A stretch of DNA of 43,329 nt from Sphingobacterium psychroaquaticum (GTDB lineage Bacteria > Bacteroidota > Bacteroidia > Sphingobacteriales > Sphingobacteriaceae), in contig NZ_FXAU01000001.1 of NCBI RefSeq assembly GCF_900177625.1, positions 1,260,426 through 1,303,754 on the forward strand. Reading direction: 5' to 3'. The translations under genes were made by a program, and so were the position numbers. Below are positions 16,750 through 24,826 of this stretch, piece after piece (position 1 is the stretch's first letter; every line of letters starts with the position of its first letter). Below the pieces are notes generated by a model that saw nothing but the letters and a program-made list of their open reading frames with translations, searched no databases and had not been told where the DNA came from.

Positions 16750-16855
16750 GTAGGGGCTGGGCTTGCCCCCGCCCTCCTTCACAATTAGCAATCGTTTCCT
16801 TTTTTCAGTAATTTATGAATAATCAAAAATGGGCGACCGCAAGGGTAGCCCCTAC
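16750..16855. repeat. Imperfect inverted repeat, REP-like
   Basis: The left arm starts GTAGGGGCTGGGCTTGC (16750) and the right arm ends GCAAGGGTAGCCCCTAC (16855). Their outer nine bases are perfectly complementary, with further CTTGC/GCAAG and GCCC/GGGC pairing inside. The enclosed 55 nt hold no ORF. The arms resemble the GGGCGACCGCAAGGGTCGCCC-type repeats found scattered in many genomes. The following 16856-16942 shows nothing. Confidence 0.6.
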
Positions 16856-16942
16856 ATGGAAAGAAAACCATACGAATAGATTAGTTTCTGGTTGCGTTCT
16901 TGGTAATAAATACTATTGGAGGAGCACTTTTGCTTGCACAAC

Positions 16943-17665
16943 CTACAAGCTCCGATACAATTCCAAATACTTTTGAATCGCTTGCCGTTTGGCATCCGTT
17001 AAATGAAAATCAAGATTCTTGGTAAGATACTGCTTATAGTCAAAATTAGGATATACAGGCAATCCTTCAATCACGTCCTCGGGGTGAGATACGCCAGCAG
17101 CAAGTGCTTCATTGAAAACCTGAACAAAAGATGATGGTAATGATTTATTCGCTACCCATACTGCATAAGCAAAAGGCAAACCGGTCATCTCTTTCCAGTA
17201 ATAGCCCATATCATAAACATAAGGCACCTCTTCTTTCTTTCCGAAGGTCCGGTCTCCGATCAGGACATAAGCATCTGCTTCACCATGCTCTACAACCTTA
17301 ACTTCACGTTTCCAATAATGCTTTAAGAGAATCTGTGCCAAGCCATTTGAAGTACGTGACTGCTTATCCAACAATAAAGAATTAATCTCTGTTATTGGTT
17401 TATTCGAAAATATGAAGACAGAGTCTACAGCACCATCACTCCCAATACAATAGTCACCAATAATCTCGTAATGTTCTAATCTTGCCAAAGCTGCTACCGG
17501 AATAATTCCCATATCAGCTTCATCCTCCAATACTTTGCGGGCGCATTCACTTGGATAATCTACCGATAGATCAATCTGATCCATAACCACCGGAGAAGCT
17601 TTTATCCCCTGAAGAAAGGGTAATGTATTGGTGTAGGATACTGCAGATATGCGTATTTTATGCAT
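16943..17665 (-). CDS. mqnA: Chorismate dehydratase, futalosine menaquinone pathway
   Basis: Dehydrates chorismate to 3-enolpyruvylbenzoate, the entry step of the futalosine route to menaquinone. The 240-residue protein begins KIRISAVSYTNTLPFLQG, the MqnA N-terminus with its substrate-binding SYxNTxP motif, and includes SVDYPSECARKV. The fold is that of periplasmic binding proteins, but no signal peptide is present. Its start overlaps the end of the phosphatase gene by 8 nt, and mqnE lies upstream of that on the same strand. All three therefore form one unit. Presence of mqnE confirms the pathway. Confidence 0.92.
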   Translation of the reverse strand: MHKIRISAVSYTNTLPFLQGIKASPVVMDQIDLSVDYPSECARKVLEDEADMGIIPVAALARLEHYEIIGDYCIGSDGAVDSVFIFSNKPITEINSLLLDKQSRTSNGLAQILLKHYWKREVKVVEHGEADAYVLIGDRTFGKKEEVPYVYDMGYYWKEMTGLPFAYAVWVANKSLPSSFVQVFNEALAAGVSHPEDVIEGLPVYPNFDYKQYLTKNLDFHLTDAKRQAIQKYLELYRSL

Positions 17666-18284
17666 CGCCTAACTCCTCTAAATGTTTAATGTTGTAATGA
17701 TCAATAATGGTAAATACGTCATCGGAATATTCCAATACATACAAGGCCGTGTTCGTATGCGGGAAGTCATCCATGAGATTGACCGGTATATTGGTAAGGT
17801 GGCACAACATAATCCGCAACGCACGTCCATGCATACATACCAAAACAGTCTCCTCATCGTGTTGTTTCAACATATGAGCAATCGCCTCCTTCTGTCGTTC
17901 AACTAGTGCATTCGGAGACTCCCCCGCTTCTATACCTAAGTCTAGATCACCAGCGCGCCACGCCGCAACAACTTGGTTAAATCCCGCCATAATCGTTTCA
18001 TCTTGTTCCTTCCCTTCGTAAACGCCCCAGCTAATCTCATCCAATCCTATCAGCTCCTCGGAAGGAATTCCTAAATCAAGAAAAGACTGTACCGTTTCCT
18101 TCGTACGAAGCAACGTCGAAATATAAACCTTATCAAAGGGGATATCCTTATAGGCGTCAAAGAAAGCCTGTGCCTGCTCTCTTCCCGTATCATTGAGCGG
18201 TGAGTTTACACCACGTCCCTGCACGATCCCTCTCCGATTCAAATCGGTCTGTCCGTGCCGGATAAAATAAAATATCTTTTTCAA
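17658..18284 (-). CDS. Histidine phosphatase (phosphoglycerate mutase-like)
   Basis: A 208-residue cytoplasmic enzyme of the histidine phosphatase superfamily. The phospho-acceptor is H10 in FIRHGQTDLNRRG. The second catalytic histidine lies in VCMHGRALRIML near residue 153, and the acid residue region reads EISWGVYEGK. It lies between mqnE (5 nt gap) and mqnA (8-nt overlap), so it is co-translated with menaquinone genes although no futalosine-pathway step is known to need it. Candidate substrates include sugar phosphates or alpha-ribazole phosphate; the sequence does not decide. Confidence 0.85.
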   Translation of the reverse strand: MKKIFYFIRHGQTDLNRRGIVQGRGVNSPLNDTGREQAQAFFDAYKDIPFDKVYISTLLRTKETVQSFLDLGIPSEELIGLDEISWGVYEGKEQDETIMAGFNQVVAAWRAGDLDLGIEAGESPNALVERQKEAIAHMLKQHDEETVLVCMHGRALRIMLCHLTNIPVNLMDDFPHTNTALYVLEYSDDVFTIIDHYNIKHLEELGDA

Positions 18285-18289
18285 TTTCT

Positions 18290-19483
18290 TTATTCTACTA
18301 CAGGTAAAGAGTAATACTTGGGTTTGTTTTCTGTTTCAAAAACAACATCCTTGAAGTCCGTTATAACGCCATAAAGCGTGTCTCGCTCAATTGGGTGACG
18401 ACCTACCTGTCTGATAAGTTCAACCAACTGTTGGGTACTCATTGCAGGCGTTTGTTCCTCTGCGCCAGCCATCGAGTAAATCTTGGTCGTATCATCTAAT
18501 GTGCCATCAATATCATCAACACCAAAAGCAAGTGAAAGTTGAGCTGTATCTCTCGATATCATTGCCCAATAAGCCTTTATGTGCTCAAAATTATCTAAAT
18601 AAATACGAGAAATGGCGTAATTCCTCAAATCTTCAATAACCGATACTTCCGGTACATCCGACATTTGGTGCCCTTGGTTTCTAAACTTTAATGGAATAAA
18701 AGCCTGAAAGCCTCCCGTTTTATCTTGTAATTGCCGAAGGCGGTCCATATGGTCCACCCGATGCTTAAACTCCTCAATATGCCCATACAACATCGTCGCA
18801 TTGGTACGCATGCCCAAACTATGTGCTTGTTCGTGAATATCCAACCATTGCTCTGCCGTACACTTATCGCCCGCTATCTTTTCACGGATTTCTGAGTCGA
18901 AAATCTCAGCGCCACCACCAGGCATTGAATCAAGTCCACATTCCTTTAAATATTTCAAGCCATCGTAGTGACTTAATTTAGCCTTTTTAAAGATGTAGTA
19001 ATACTCTACCGGTGTAAGTCCTTTGATATGAAGATCAGGACGATGTGCCTTACAGCGCTTAAAAAATTCGGCATAAAACTCAAGGTTCTGTTTCGGTACC
19101 ACGCCCCCTGTAATATGAACTTCGGTAACCGGTTCCCCATCGTACTTTTGCACGATCTCCATCATCCCATCGACATCCATCTCCCACCCTTGTTCGCGCT
19201 CTTTAATCAAGCGCGAATAGGCACAGAACTTACAGTCGTACACACATACGTTCGTAGGTTCAATATGAAAATTACGATTAAAATAAGTTTTGTCACCGTG
19301 TCGCTTCTCGCGAATAAAATTTGCGAGGGCACCAAGGTAACCAAGCTCGCCTTTTTCATATAGTAAAACGCCTTCATCGAAGCTGATGCGCTCTCCTTGG
19401 ATTACCTTCGTGGCAATCGCCTTTAAATCTGCTGATAAATTATGATCTTGAATTAAAAACTCAAGCTTTTGCGTTGCATTCAT
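18290..19483 (-). CDS. mqnE: Aminofutalosine synthase (radical SAM)
   Basis: A radical SAM enzyme joining 3-enolpyruvylbenzoate to the adenosyl radical to give aminodeoxyfutalosine, step two of the futalosine menaquinone pathway. The 4Fe-4S cysteines C80, C84 and C87 lie in CVYDCKFCAYSRL. Other family marks are EVHITGGVVPKQNLEFY, the loop GLDSMPGGGAEIFD, and the C-terminal GVDDIDGTLDDTTKIYSMAG. The length of 397 is typical. MqnC and CofG/H are relatives, but the GGGAEIF stretch and the mqnA linkage favour MqnE. It heads the unit mqnE-phosphatase-mqnA, preceded by a TAAGTTTG box 18 nt before the start. Confidence 0.92.
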   Translation of the reverse strand: MNATQKLEFLIQDHNLSADLKAIATKVIQGERISFDEGVLLYEKGELGYLGALANFIREKRHGDKTYFNRNFHIEPTNVCVYDCKFCAYSRLIKEREQGWEMDVDGMMEIVQKYDGEPVTEVHITGGVVPKQNLEFYAEFFKRCKAHRPDLHIKGLTPVEYYYIFKKAKLSHYDGLKYLKECGLDSMPGGGAEIFDSEIREKIAGDKCTAEQWLDIHEQAHSLGMRTNATMLYGHIEEFKHRVDHMDRLRQLQDKTGGFQAFIPLKFRNQGHQMSDVPEVSVIEDLRNYAISRIYLDNFEHIKAYWAMISRDTAQLSLAFGVDDIDGTLDDTTKIYSMAGAEEQTPAMSTQQLVELIRQVGRHPIERDTLYGVITDFKDVVFETENKPKYYSLPVVE

Positions 19484-19501
19484 TTCTATCTCCTATCTAA
19501 A

Positions 19502-19509
19502 CAAACTTA
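19502..19509 (-). promoter_or_regulatory. -7 box for mqnE
   Basis: The minus strand reads TAAGTTTG, a full TAnnTTTG match, 18 nt before the mqnE ATG. The mRNA leader would be very short. Confidence 0.55.
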
Positions 19510-19605
19510 GCTATTTTTCTTTTAAAAACCGCCTAAAAAGGCAAACAGATGCACAATAAAGCGAAGAAAATATGGGTGCATTTCGCTGCTCTAAATGACT
19601 GGCAC

Positions 19606-19633
19606 AAAAAAAGCGACTCACCAGAGTCGCTTT
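19606..19633 (-). terminator. Terminator of the ABC transporter gene
   Basis: AAAGCGACTC (19610-19619) pairs with GAGTCGCTTT (19624-19633) around an ACCA loop. The A run at 19606-19612 becomes the U tract on the minus strand. Confidence 0.9.
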
Positions 19634-19639
19634 AAAATA

Positions 19640-21475
19640 TTAATCTACAAACTGTTGCATATCAATCAGGCGTTTATATAATCCGCCTTTCGCAATAAGC
19701 TCCAGGTGCCCTCCTTGTTCTACCACAGTACCGTTGTCTATCACCACAATTTTATCGGCATTTTGGATCGTACTCAAGCGGTGAGCGATCACAACAGTTG
19801 TTCTATTCTCCATCAGTTTATACAAGGAATCTTGAACTAACTTTTCGGATTCGGTATCCAATGCCGAGGTTGCTTCATCCAACAACATAATCGGTGGATT
19901 TTTAAGTACAGCACGGGCGATACATATACGTTGTCGCTGCCCTCCCGATAGCTTCGCCCCACGATCGCCGATATTCGTATCGTAACCACCTTCAGTTTTC
20001 AGGATAAACTCATGGGCGTTTGCAATGCGAGCCGCTTGCTCCACTTCTTCCTGCGTCGCACTTTCATTTGCAAATGCGATGTTATTATAAATGGTATCGT
20101 TAAATAAAACAGATTCTTGATTTACGGTTCCGATCAACGCACGTAAAGATTCCTGCTGTACATCGCGAAGATCTGTACCATCAAATAAGATCGCTCCGCT
20201 TGTTACATCCATAAAGCGCGGAATAAGATCTACCAACGTAGATTTCCCACCTCCGGAAGGCCCCACCAAAGCGACTGTCTTTCCTTTAGGGACTTCTATA
20301 TTAATCGCTTTTAATACCTCCTTTTCGCCATAAGCGAAATGCACATCTTTAAATACAATAGACTGCTCAAAAGATTTTAAAGCCACCGCGTCTGGTTTGT
20401 CGTTCACGTGACTCTTCTCATCAATAAGATCAAGCACACGTTCACCTGCTGCAATACCACTGTGGATATTTGAAAAAGCATCAGTTAATGCCTTCGCAGG
20501 TCTCATCACTTGTGAAAAAACAGCAATATATCCGATAAATTCAGATGCTTTTAAATCACCCTGACCACTTAAAACCAAATTACCACCATACAACAAAATG
20601 ATAGCCACCATCACTACGCCCAGCAATTCGGAAACGGGAGAGCTCATTTGTTGACGACGTGCCATACGACGCATAATCTTTGAATAGCTTGCACTCTCGT
20701 TATTAAATTTATCTTTTACAAACGGAACGGCGTTAAATGCTTTAATGATCTTTATGCCTGACAAAGCTTCATCCAAATATGAAATCATATTGGCGTATGA
20801 CTGTTGTCCTTCGCGTGCTTGCTCTTTCAATCGCTTTACAATCCGCGATATAAAAAATGCCGAAACTGGAATAACTAATAAAGAGAACAAAGTCAACTTC
20901 GCCGACAAAGAAAAAAGTACAAAGACATAAGCAATCAACTGTAGTGGCTCTTTAAACACCACTTGTAATGTTGCTGTAACAGAGAACTGTACCACCTGAA
21001 CGTCTGATGCGATTTTTGAAATCACATCTCCTTTACGCTGGTTCGTGAAATACGCTAAATCCAGATCCATCACATTATCGAAAACAGACTTGCGAAGATT
21101 CAGCAACGTATGGATACGTAGATTTTCCATGATACGCTGCGAGAGGTAGCGGAACACATTACTTAAAAATACAGAGGCAATAATAACGATACAGACGTAC
21201 TTTAATGCTTCATAGGGTCCTAATTCATAATACAGCTTATCTGCATAATATGTAAACCATCCACCTAGATCATCCAGACCTGATGGTTTTTCTGCGACAG
21301 CTACAGGCTGCAGGTCTGCATCTCCAGTACCTTTGAACAATACTTGCAGCAAAGGCACTAATAGAGCGAGATTTAACGTTCCAAAGATGACTGTAATAAT
21401 GGTACAGATAATATATGGAATTGCGTATTTCTCAATAGGCTTTGCAAACGATAGCAGTCTAAAATAAGTTTTCAT
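19640..21475 (-). CDS. ABC exporter, MsbA-like (fused permease and ATPase)
   Basis: A 611-residue half-transporter that would work as a homodimer in the inner membrane. Residues 1-340 hold six transmembrane helices with typical coupling-helix text. Residues about 370-611 are the ATPase: Walker A GPSGGGKST near residue 405, Q-loop VNQESVLF, signature LSGGQRQR near residue 507, Walker B PIMLLDEATSALD, and switch His in VIAHRLST. The fold and length match MsbA, the lipid A flippase, and an lpxB gene lies 7 kb away. However, multidrug or lipid exporters look alike, so the substrate is inferred only. Monocistronic, with its own promoter box and terminator. Confidence 0.88.
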   Translation of the reverse strand: MKTYFRLLSFAKPIEKYAIPYIICTIITVIFGTLNLALLVPLLQVLFKGTGDADLQPVAVAEKPSGLDDLGGWFTYYADKLYYELGPYEALKYVCIVIIASVFLSNVFRYLSQRIMENLRIHTLLNLRKSVFDNVMDLDLAYFTNQRKGDVISKIASDVQVVQFSVTATLQVVFKEPLQLIAYVFVLFSLSAKLTLFSLLVIPVSAFFISRIVKRLKEQAREGQQSYANMISYLDEALSGIKIIKAFNAVPFVKDKFNNESASYSKIMRRMARRQQMSSPVSELLGVVMVAIILLYGGNLVLSGQGDLKASEFIGYIAVFSQVMRPAKALTDAFSNIHSGIAAGERVLDLIDEKSHVNDKPDAVALKSFEQSIVFKDVHFAYGEKEVLKAINIEVPKGKTVALVGPSGGGKSTLVDLIPRFMDVTSGAILFDGTDLRDVQQESLRALIGTVNQESVLFNDTIYNNIAFANESATQEEVEQAARIANAHEFILKTEGGYDTNIGDRGAKLSGGQRQRICIARAVLKNPPIMLLDEATSALDTESEKLVQDSLYKLMENRTTVVIAHRLSTIQNADKIVVIDNGTVVEQGGHLELIAKGGLYKRLIDMQQFVD

Positions 21476-21491
21476 GTAATCCGATAAGCTA

Positions 21492-21499
21492 CAAAAGTA
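21492..21499 (-). promoter_or_regulatory. -7 box for the ABC exporter
   Basis: The minus strand reads TACTTTTG (TAnnTTTG), 16 nt before the start codon. Confidence 0.5.
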
Positions 21500-21715
21500 A
21501 TAAAAACCATACTCAAATAAACATATACGCTGAAATGAAACGAATGTTTATTTCAATTATGTCGTTTATTTAACATACGTTTACGGAGATTAACACAAAC
21601 AACCACTCTTGAGGCCCACAGTCGTCGCCATATAAAAGAGATAATATTTTACCTTAACTTGTCTACAAGTCTTATAGATAATCTGTAATTTAGGCAGCTT
21701 AAATCGCAAATCAGA

Positions 21716-22876
21716 ATGGATATTAAAGTCGCAAATAGACTCCTAGCAACAGAGGAGTACTATTTCTCGAAGAAACTTAGGGAAATTGACGCCATGAATA
21801 AATCTGGCGCTCAAGTCATTAACCTCGGTATCGGAAGTCCAGATTTACCTCCGCATCCCGATGTTATCAAGGTATTGAACGAGGAATCGGCCAAGGCCAC
21901 CACGCATGGTTATCAGAGCTATAAGGGCTCTCCTGTGCTACGGCAAGCTATGGCCGACTGGTATGCGCGCTATTATCATGTGCAACTTGACGCCGAACGA
22001 GATATTCTTCCCCTGATCGGTTCCAAAGAAGGAATAGTACACATTTGTATGACCTATTTGCAAGCTGGTGATGAAGCTTTGGTTCCCAACCCAGGGTACC
22101 CCGCCTATACCAGCGCCGTGCGTCTTACAGAAGCAACGATTGTTCCGTATGAACTTTGTGCAGAAAATCAATGGCTCCCGGATTTAGAGGCCTTGGAGAA
22201 ACGTGATCTCTCCAAAGTGAAACTTATGTGGATCAACTATCCGCATATGCCAACAGGTGCACTTGCTACTTATGATCTTTTCGAGCGCGTCATTGCTTTT
22301 GGTAGAAAGCATAACATTCTTATCTGCCACGATAATCCATATAGCTTTATCTTAAATGATAAACCGATGAGTATCTTTTCGGTTCCGGGCGCAATGGATG
22401 TAGCCATTGAACTGAACTCTCTTAGCAAATCATCCAATATGGCTGGTTGGCGTGTCGGTATGCTCGTTGCTCATCCGGACCGTATCGCTGAAATTATGCG
22501 CTTTAAGAGTAATATGGACTCCGGTATGTTTCTTCCTCTTCAACTGGCTGCGGCCGTTGCATTACAATTGGAAGCCACTTGGTACACGCAATTAAACGAA
22601 GAATACGGAATAAGACGTAAAAAAGTGGAAGCTATAATGGATTTGCTTGGTTGTACCTACGATCCACAACAAGTTGGTCTATTTGTATGGGCTCGCATAC
22701 CTGACGATGCAACAGATTGTTACGCTGTAACAGATGATGTATTAGATAAAGCACATGTCTTTATTACACCAGGGGGAATCTTTGGCTCTAGTGGGAACCG
22801 TTATATACGGATTAGCCTATGTGCCAAGACGGAAGTATTGGATCAAGCGATCGAAAGAATTAAAACTATTCGCTAA
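21716..22876 (+). CDS. Class I/II PLP aminotransferase, probably aromatic amino acid
   Basis: A 386-residue fold type I aminotransferase. The PLP lysine is K238 in LNSLSKSSNMAGWRVG, followed by the phosphate-binding arginine; the N-terminal part has INLGIGSPDLPPHP. The near-universal NPTG motif reads HMPTG, so the asparagine that normally contacts the cofactor O3' is Met178. The next gene, 20 nt downstream, is prephenate dehydrogenase. A role in making tyrosine or phenylalanine from the keto acids is therefore the best guess. It also resembles LL-diaminopimelate and alanine aminotransferases, so specificity is open. A weak -7 candidate, TAATTTAG (21686-21693), lies upstream. Confidence 0.85.
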   Translation: MDIKVANRLLATEEYYFSKKLREIDAMNKSGAQVINLGIGSPDLPPHPDVIKVLNEESAKATTHGYQSYKGSPVLRQAMADWYARYYHVQLDAERDILPLIGSKEGIVHICMTYLQAGDEALVPNPGYPAYTSAVRLTEATIVPYELCAENQWLPDLEALEKRDLSKVKLMWINYPHMPTGALATYDLFERVIAFGRKHNILICHDNPYSFILNDKPMSIFSVPGAMDVAIELNSLSKSSNMAGWRVGMLVAHPDRIAEIMRFKSNMDSGMFLPLQLAAAVALQLEATWYTQLNEEYGIRRKKVEAIMDLLGCTYDPQQVGLFVWARIPDDATDCYAVTDDVLDKAHVFITPGGIFGSSGNRYIRISLCAKTEVLDQAIERIKTIR

Positions 22877-22896
22877 TAAACGATAGAACAACGAAC

Positions 22897-23736
22897 ATGA
22901 ATATTGCTATAGTTGGTATCGGTCTTATTGGGGGCTCCATCGGAATCCGCTTAAAAGAGACCCAATTTGCTCAAAAAATAATTGGTGTAGAAAAAAATGA
23001 AGCCAACCAAAAGAAAGCGCTTCAGCTCGGTCTAGTCGATGAGATTCTGCCCTTAGAGGAAGCGCTTAAACAAGCCAAGATTATTATCCTGACCATCCCG
23101 GTTGACGCTATAGTCAAAATACTTCCGGGTTTACTCGATAAGGTTACCGATCAGGTCGTTATTGATATGGGATCGACCAAAACAAATATCTTACGCACCA
23201 TTGCCGATCACCCAAAACGTGGTCGATACGTGGCTGCACATCCAATGGCAGGAACGGAGTATTCAGGTCCAGAGGCAGCTGTCCCGGGATTATTCAAAGA
23301 AAAGGTGATGGTTTACGTTGAAGCCTTTAAATCGGACGAAGATGCTTTCGAGCTCGCTGATGCGGTGACTGAACAATTGGAAATGAAAACCTCGTTCATG
23401 AATGCCGATGAACACGATGAACATACCGCTTATGTGTCACATATTTCGCACTTAACTTCTTTTGCTTTGGCATTAACAGTTTTGGAGAAAGAAAAATCAC
23501 AAGGGCGTATTTTTGAATTAGCTGGTTCCGGTTTTCAATCAACAGTACGTTTAGCGAAATCGTCGCCGGAGATGTGGACGCCGATCTTTAAGCAGAATCG
23601 TGAAAATGTGCTTGAAGTATTGGAAGAACATATCAAACAGCTTCAAAACCTCTATAATAAACTAGCGGCTGAAGATTATGAAGGATTACATAAGTTAATC
23701 AAGAAATCAAATAAGATAAAACGCATTATAAAGTAA
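22897..23736 (+). CDS. tyrA: Prephenate dehydrogenase
   Basis: Oxidatively decarboxylates prephenate to 4-hydroxyphenylpyruvate for tyrosine synthesis. The 279-residue protein opens with a dinucleotide fold IAIVGIGLIGGSIGIRL. The active-site region AAHPMAGTEYSGPEAA (near residues 111-126) and HISHLTSFALA carry the conserved histidines. No fused chorismate mutase or ACT domain is present. It sits behind the aminotransferase and probably shares its mRNA. A 12-bp inverted repeat follows 8 nt after the stop. Confidence 0.93.
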   Translation: MNIAIVGIGLIGGSIGIRLKETQFAQKIIGVEKNEANQKKALQLGLVDEILPLEEALKQAKIIILTIPVDAIVKILPGLLDKVTDQVVIDMGSTKTNILRTIADHPKRGRYVAAHPMAGTEYSGPEAAVPGLFKEKVMVYVEAFKSDEDAFELADAVTEQLEMKTSFMNADEHDEHTAYVSHISHLTSFALALTVLEKEKSQGRIFELAGSGFQSTVRLAKSSPEMWTPIFKQNRENVLEVLEEHIKQLQNLYNKLAAEDYEGLHKLIKKSNKIKRIIK

Positions 23737-23743
23737 ATAAAGG

Positions 23744-23805
23744 GCTATTGTTGTAAGAAATTAATATTTATTTCACCAAATACTTGATATCTCTACAGCA
23801 ATAGC
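23744..23805. repeat. Inverted repeat between tyrA and the his promoter
   Basis: GCTATTGTTGTA (23744-23755) is complementary to TACAGCAATAGC (23794-23805) apart from one G-U position, with 38 nt between. The right arm lies between the -33 and -7 boxes of the predicted his promoter, ending one base before the latter. It could be a tyrA 3' hairpin or an operator. Confidence 0.5.
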
Positions 23806-23814
23806 TTACATTTG
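23784..23814 (+). promoter_or_regulatory. Promoter of the his leader and hisG
   Basis: TTG (23784-23786) and TACATTTG (23807-23814) lie 20 nt apart, matching both Bacteroidota promoter boxes and their spacing. Transcription would start near 23820, about 12 nt before the leader peptide ATG. Confidence 0.7.
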
Positions 23815-23831
23815 CTATATTATTAATAAAA

Positions 23832-23891
23832 ATGACACCATTGTTCACTATTCATACACATATGCATCATCGCCAGTTTGGCGATATGTAA
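23832..23891 (+). CDS. hisL: Histidine operon leader peptide
   Basis: A 19-codon ORF reading MTPLFTIHTHMHHRQFGDM, with four His codons at 23853, 23859, 23865 and 23868. It starts about 12 nt after the predicted start of transcription and ends 82 nt before hisG, exactly where an attenuation leader peptide should be. A perfect 7-bp hairpin, ATCGCCA/TGGCGAT, begins at the last His codon. Four His in 19 residues is far above chance for a random short ORF. Slow translation under histidine starvation would stall the ribosome here. The His codons are clustered, not a single run as in enterobacteria. Confidence 0.75.
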   Translation: MTPLFTIHTHMHHRQFGDM

Positions 23892-23937
23892 TGTTTATGT
23901 TTCTACGTGAAGCAGTTTCTCCCCCGGTGTATTTTTT
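23869..23937 (+). promoter_or_regulatory. Candidate his attenuator region
   Basis: The stem ATCGCCA/TGGCGAT (23869-23875 with 23879-23885) overlaps the end of the leader ORF. Further on, GTGTAT (23927-23932) directly adjoins a T6 tract (23932-23937) and can pair with ATACAC (23854-23859), which lies over the first His codons. A ribosome stalled at those codons would block that pairing. A compact GC-rich terminator was not found, so the mechanism remains uncertain. Confidence 0.4.
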
Positions 23938-23973
23938 CTGTATTATTAATAATAAAAAGCAAAACCTTATATT

Positions 23974-24825
23974 TTGAAAAATCTTAAAATAGCTATCCAA
24001 AAATCGGGTAGATTAAACGAAAAATCTGTACAATTATTAAAAAACTGTGGTTTAGATTTCGAGAACTACAAAAGCTCCCTCATTACACGTGTCAATAACT
24101 TTAACCTAGAAATCCTCTTCCTTCGGGATGATGATATTCCCGGTTACGTTGCGCAAGGCATAGCAGATTTGGGTATTGTTGGGGAAAATGTAATCGATGA
24201 AACACAGGTCGAAGTCTCTTACCTACAACGGTTAGGATTTGGCAAATGTACGCTTAAGATTGCCGTTTCTAAAGATTCTAATATTGAGCAGCTTTCTGAT
24301 TTAAATGGAAAGTCTATCGCAACATCCTATCCTGTAATCCTACAAGACTTTTTAACTTCAAAGGGCATTAATGCCAACATCCAAGAAATCTCTGGTTCTG
24401 TAGAAATAGCGCCAGGACTAGGCCTTAGCGATGCAATCTGTGATATTGTTTCGACTGGTGGAACCCTTAAAAGCAATGGTTTAAAACCATTTATCGACGT
24501 TAAAAACTCAGAAGCCATTTTAATTGGACGCAATGGAATTGCTGAAGATCCTACACTATGTGAACTTTTGCAACGGGTACAATCGGTACTACGGGCGAAA
24601 GAAACCAAATATGTGGTTCTGAATGTCGAGAAGGTTAACCTCCCACAAATTACGGAACTTCTGCACGGCGTCAAAAGCCCGACGGTAATGCCCTTGGCAG
24701 AAGATGGTTGGGTGGCTGTACACACCGTTATTACGGAAGATGATTTCTGGGATAAGATCAATAAGTTGAAAGCTGCTGGTGCACAAGGTATCGTGGTGAT
24801 GCCGATCGAAAAAATCATTATGTAA
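23974..24825 (+). CDS. hisG: ATP phosphoribosyltransferase, long form
   Basis: Condenses ATP and PRPP, the committed step of histidine synthesis. The 283-residue protein is the long type with a C-terminal regulatory domain, so it needs no HisZ partner. Seen are the N-terminal KIAIQKSGRLNEKS, the DIPGYVAQGIADLGIVG segment, and the PRPP loop ICDIVSTGGTLKSNGL. The tail GVKSPTVMPL and GAQGIVVMPIEKII belongs to the HisG_C domain, where histidine feedback binds. The start is TTG at 23974, which matches the family N-terminus exactly; no ATG is near. Preceded by the His-rich leader peptide and followed after one base by hisD. Confidence 0.95.
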   Translation: MKNLKIAIQKSGRLNEKSVQLLKNCGLDFENYKSSLITRVNNFNLEILFLRDDDIPGYVAQGIADLGIVGENVIDETQVEVSYLQRLGFGKCTLKIAVSKDSNIEQLSDLNGKSIATSYPVILQDFLTSKGINANIQEISGSVEIAPGLGLSDAICDIVSTGGTLKSNGLKPFIDVKNSEAILIGRNGIAEDPTLCELLQRVQSVLRAKETKYVVLNVEKVNLPQITELLHGVKSPTVMPLAEDGWVAVHTVITEDDFWDKINKLKAAGAQGIVVMPIEKIIM

Positions 24826-24826
24826 C

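Noticed and set aside
23892..23973. Classical GC-rich terminator in the his leader
   Set aside because: No compact GC stem before the T6 tract could be drawn; only the 6-bp long-range pairing was found, so a terminator is not annotated as such.
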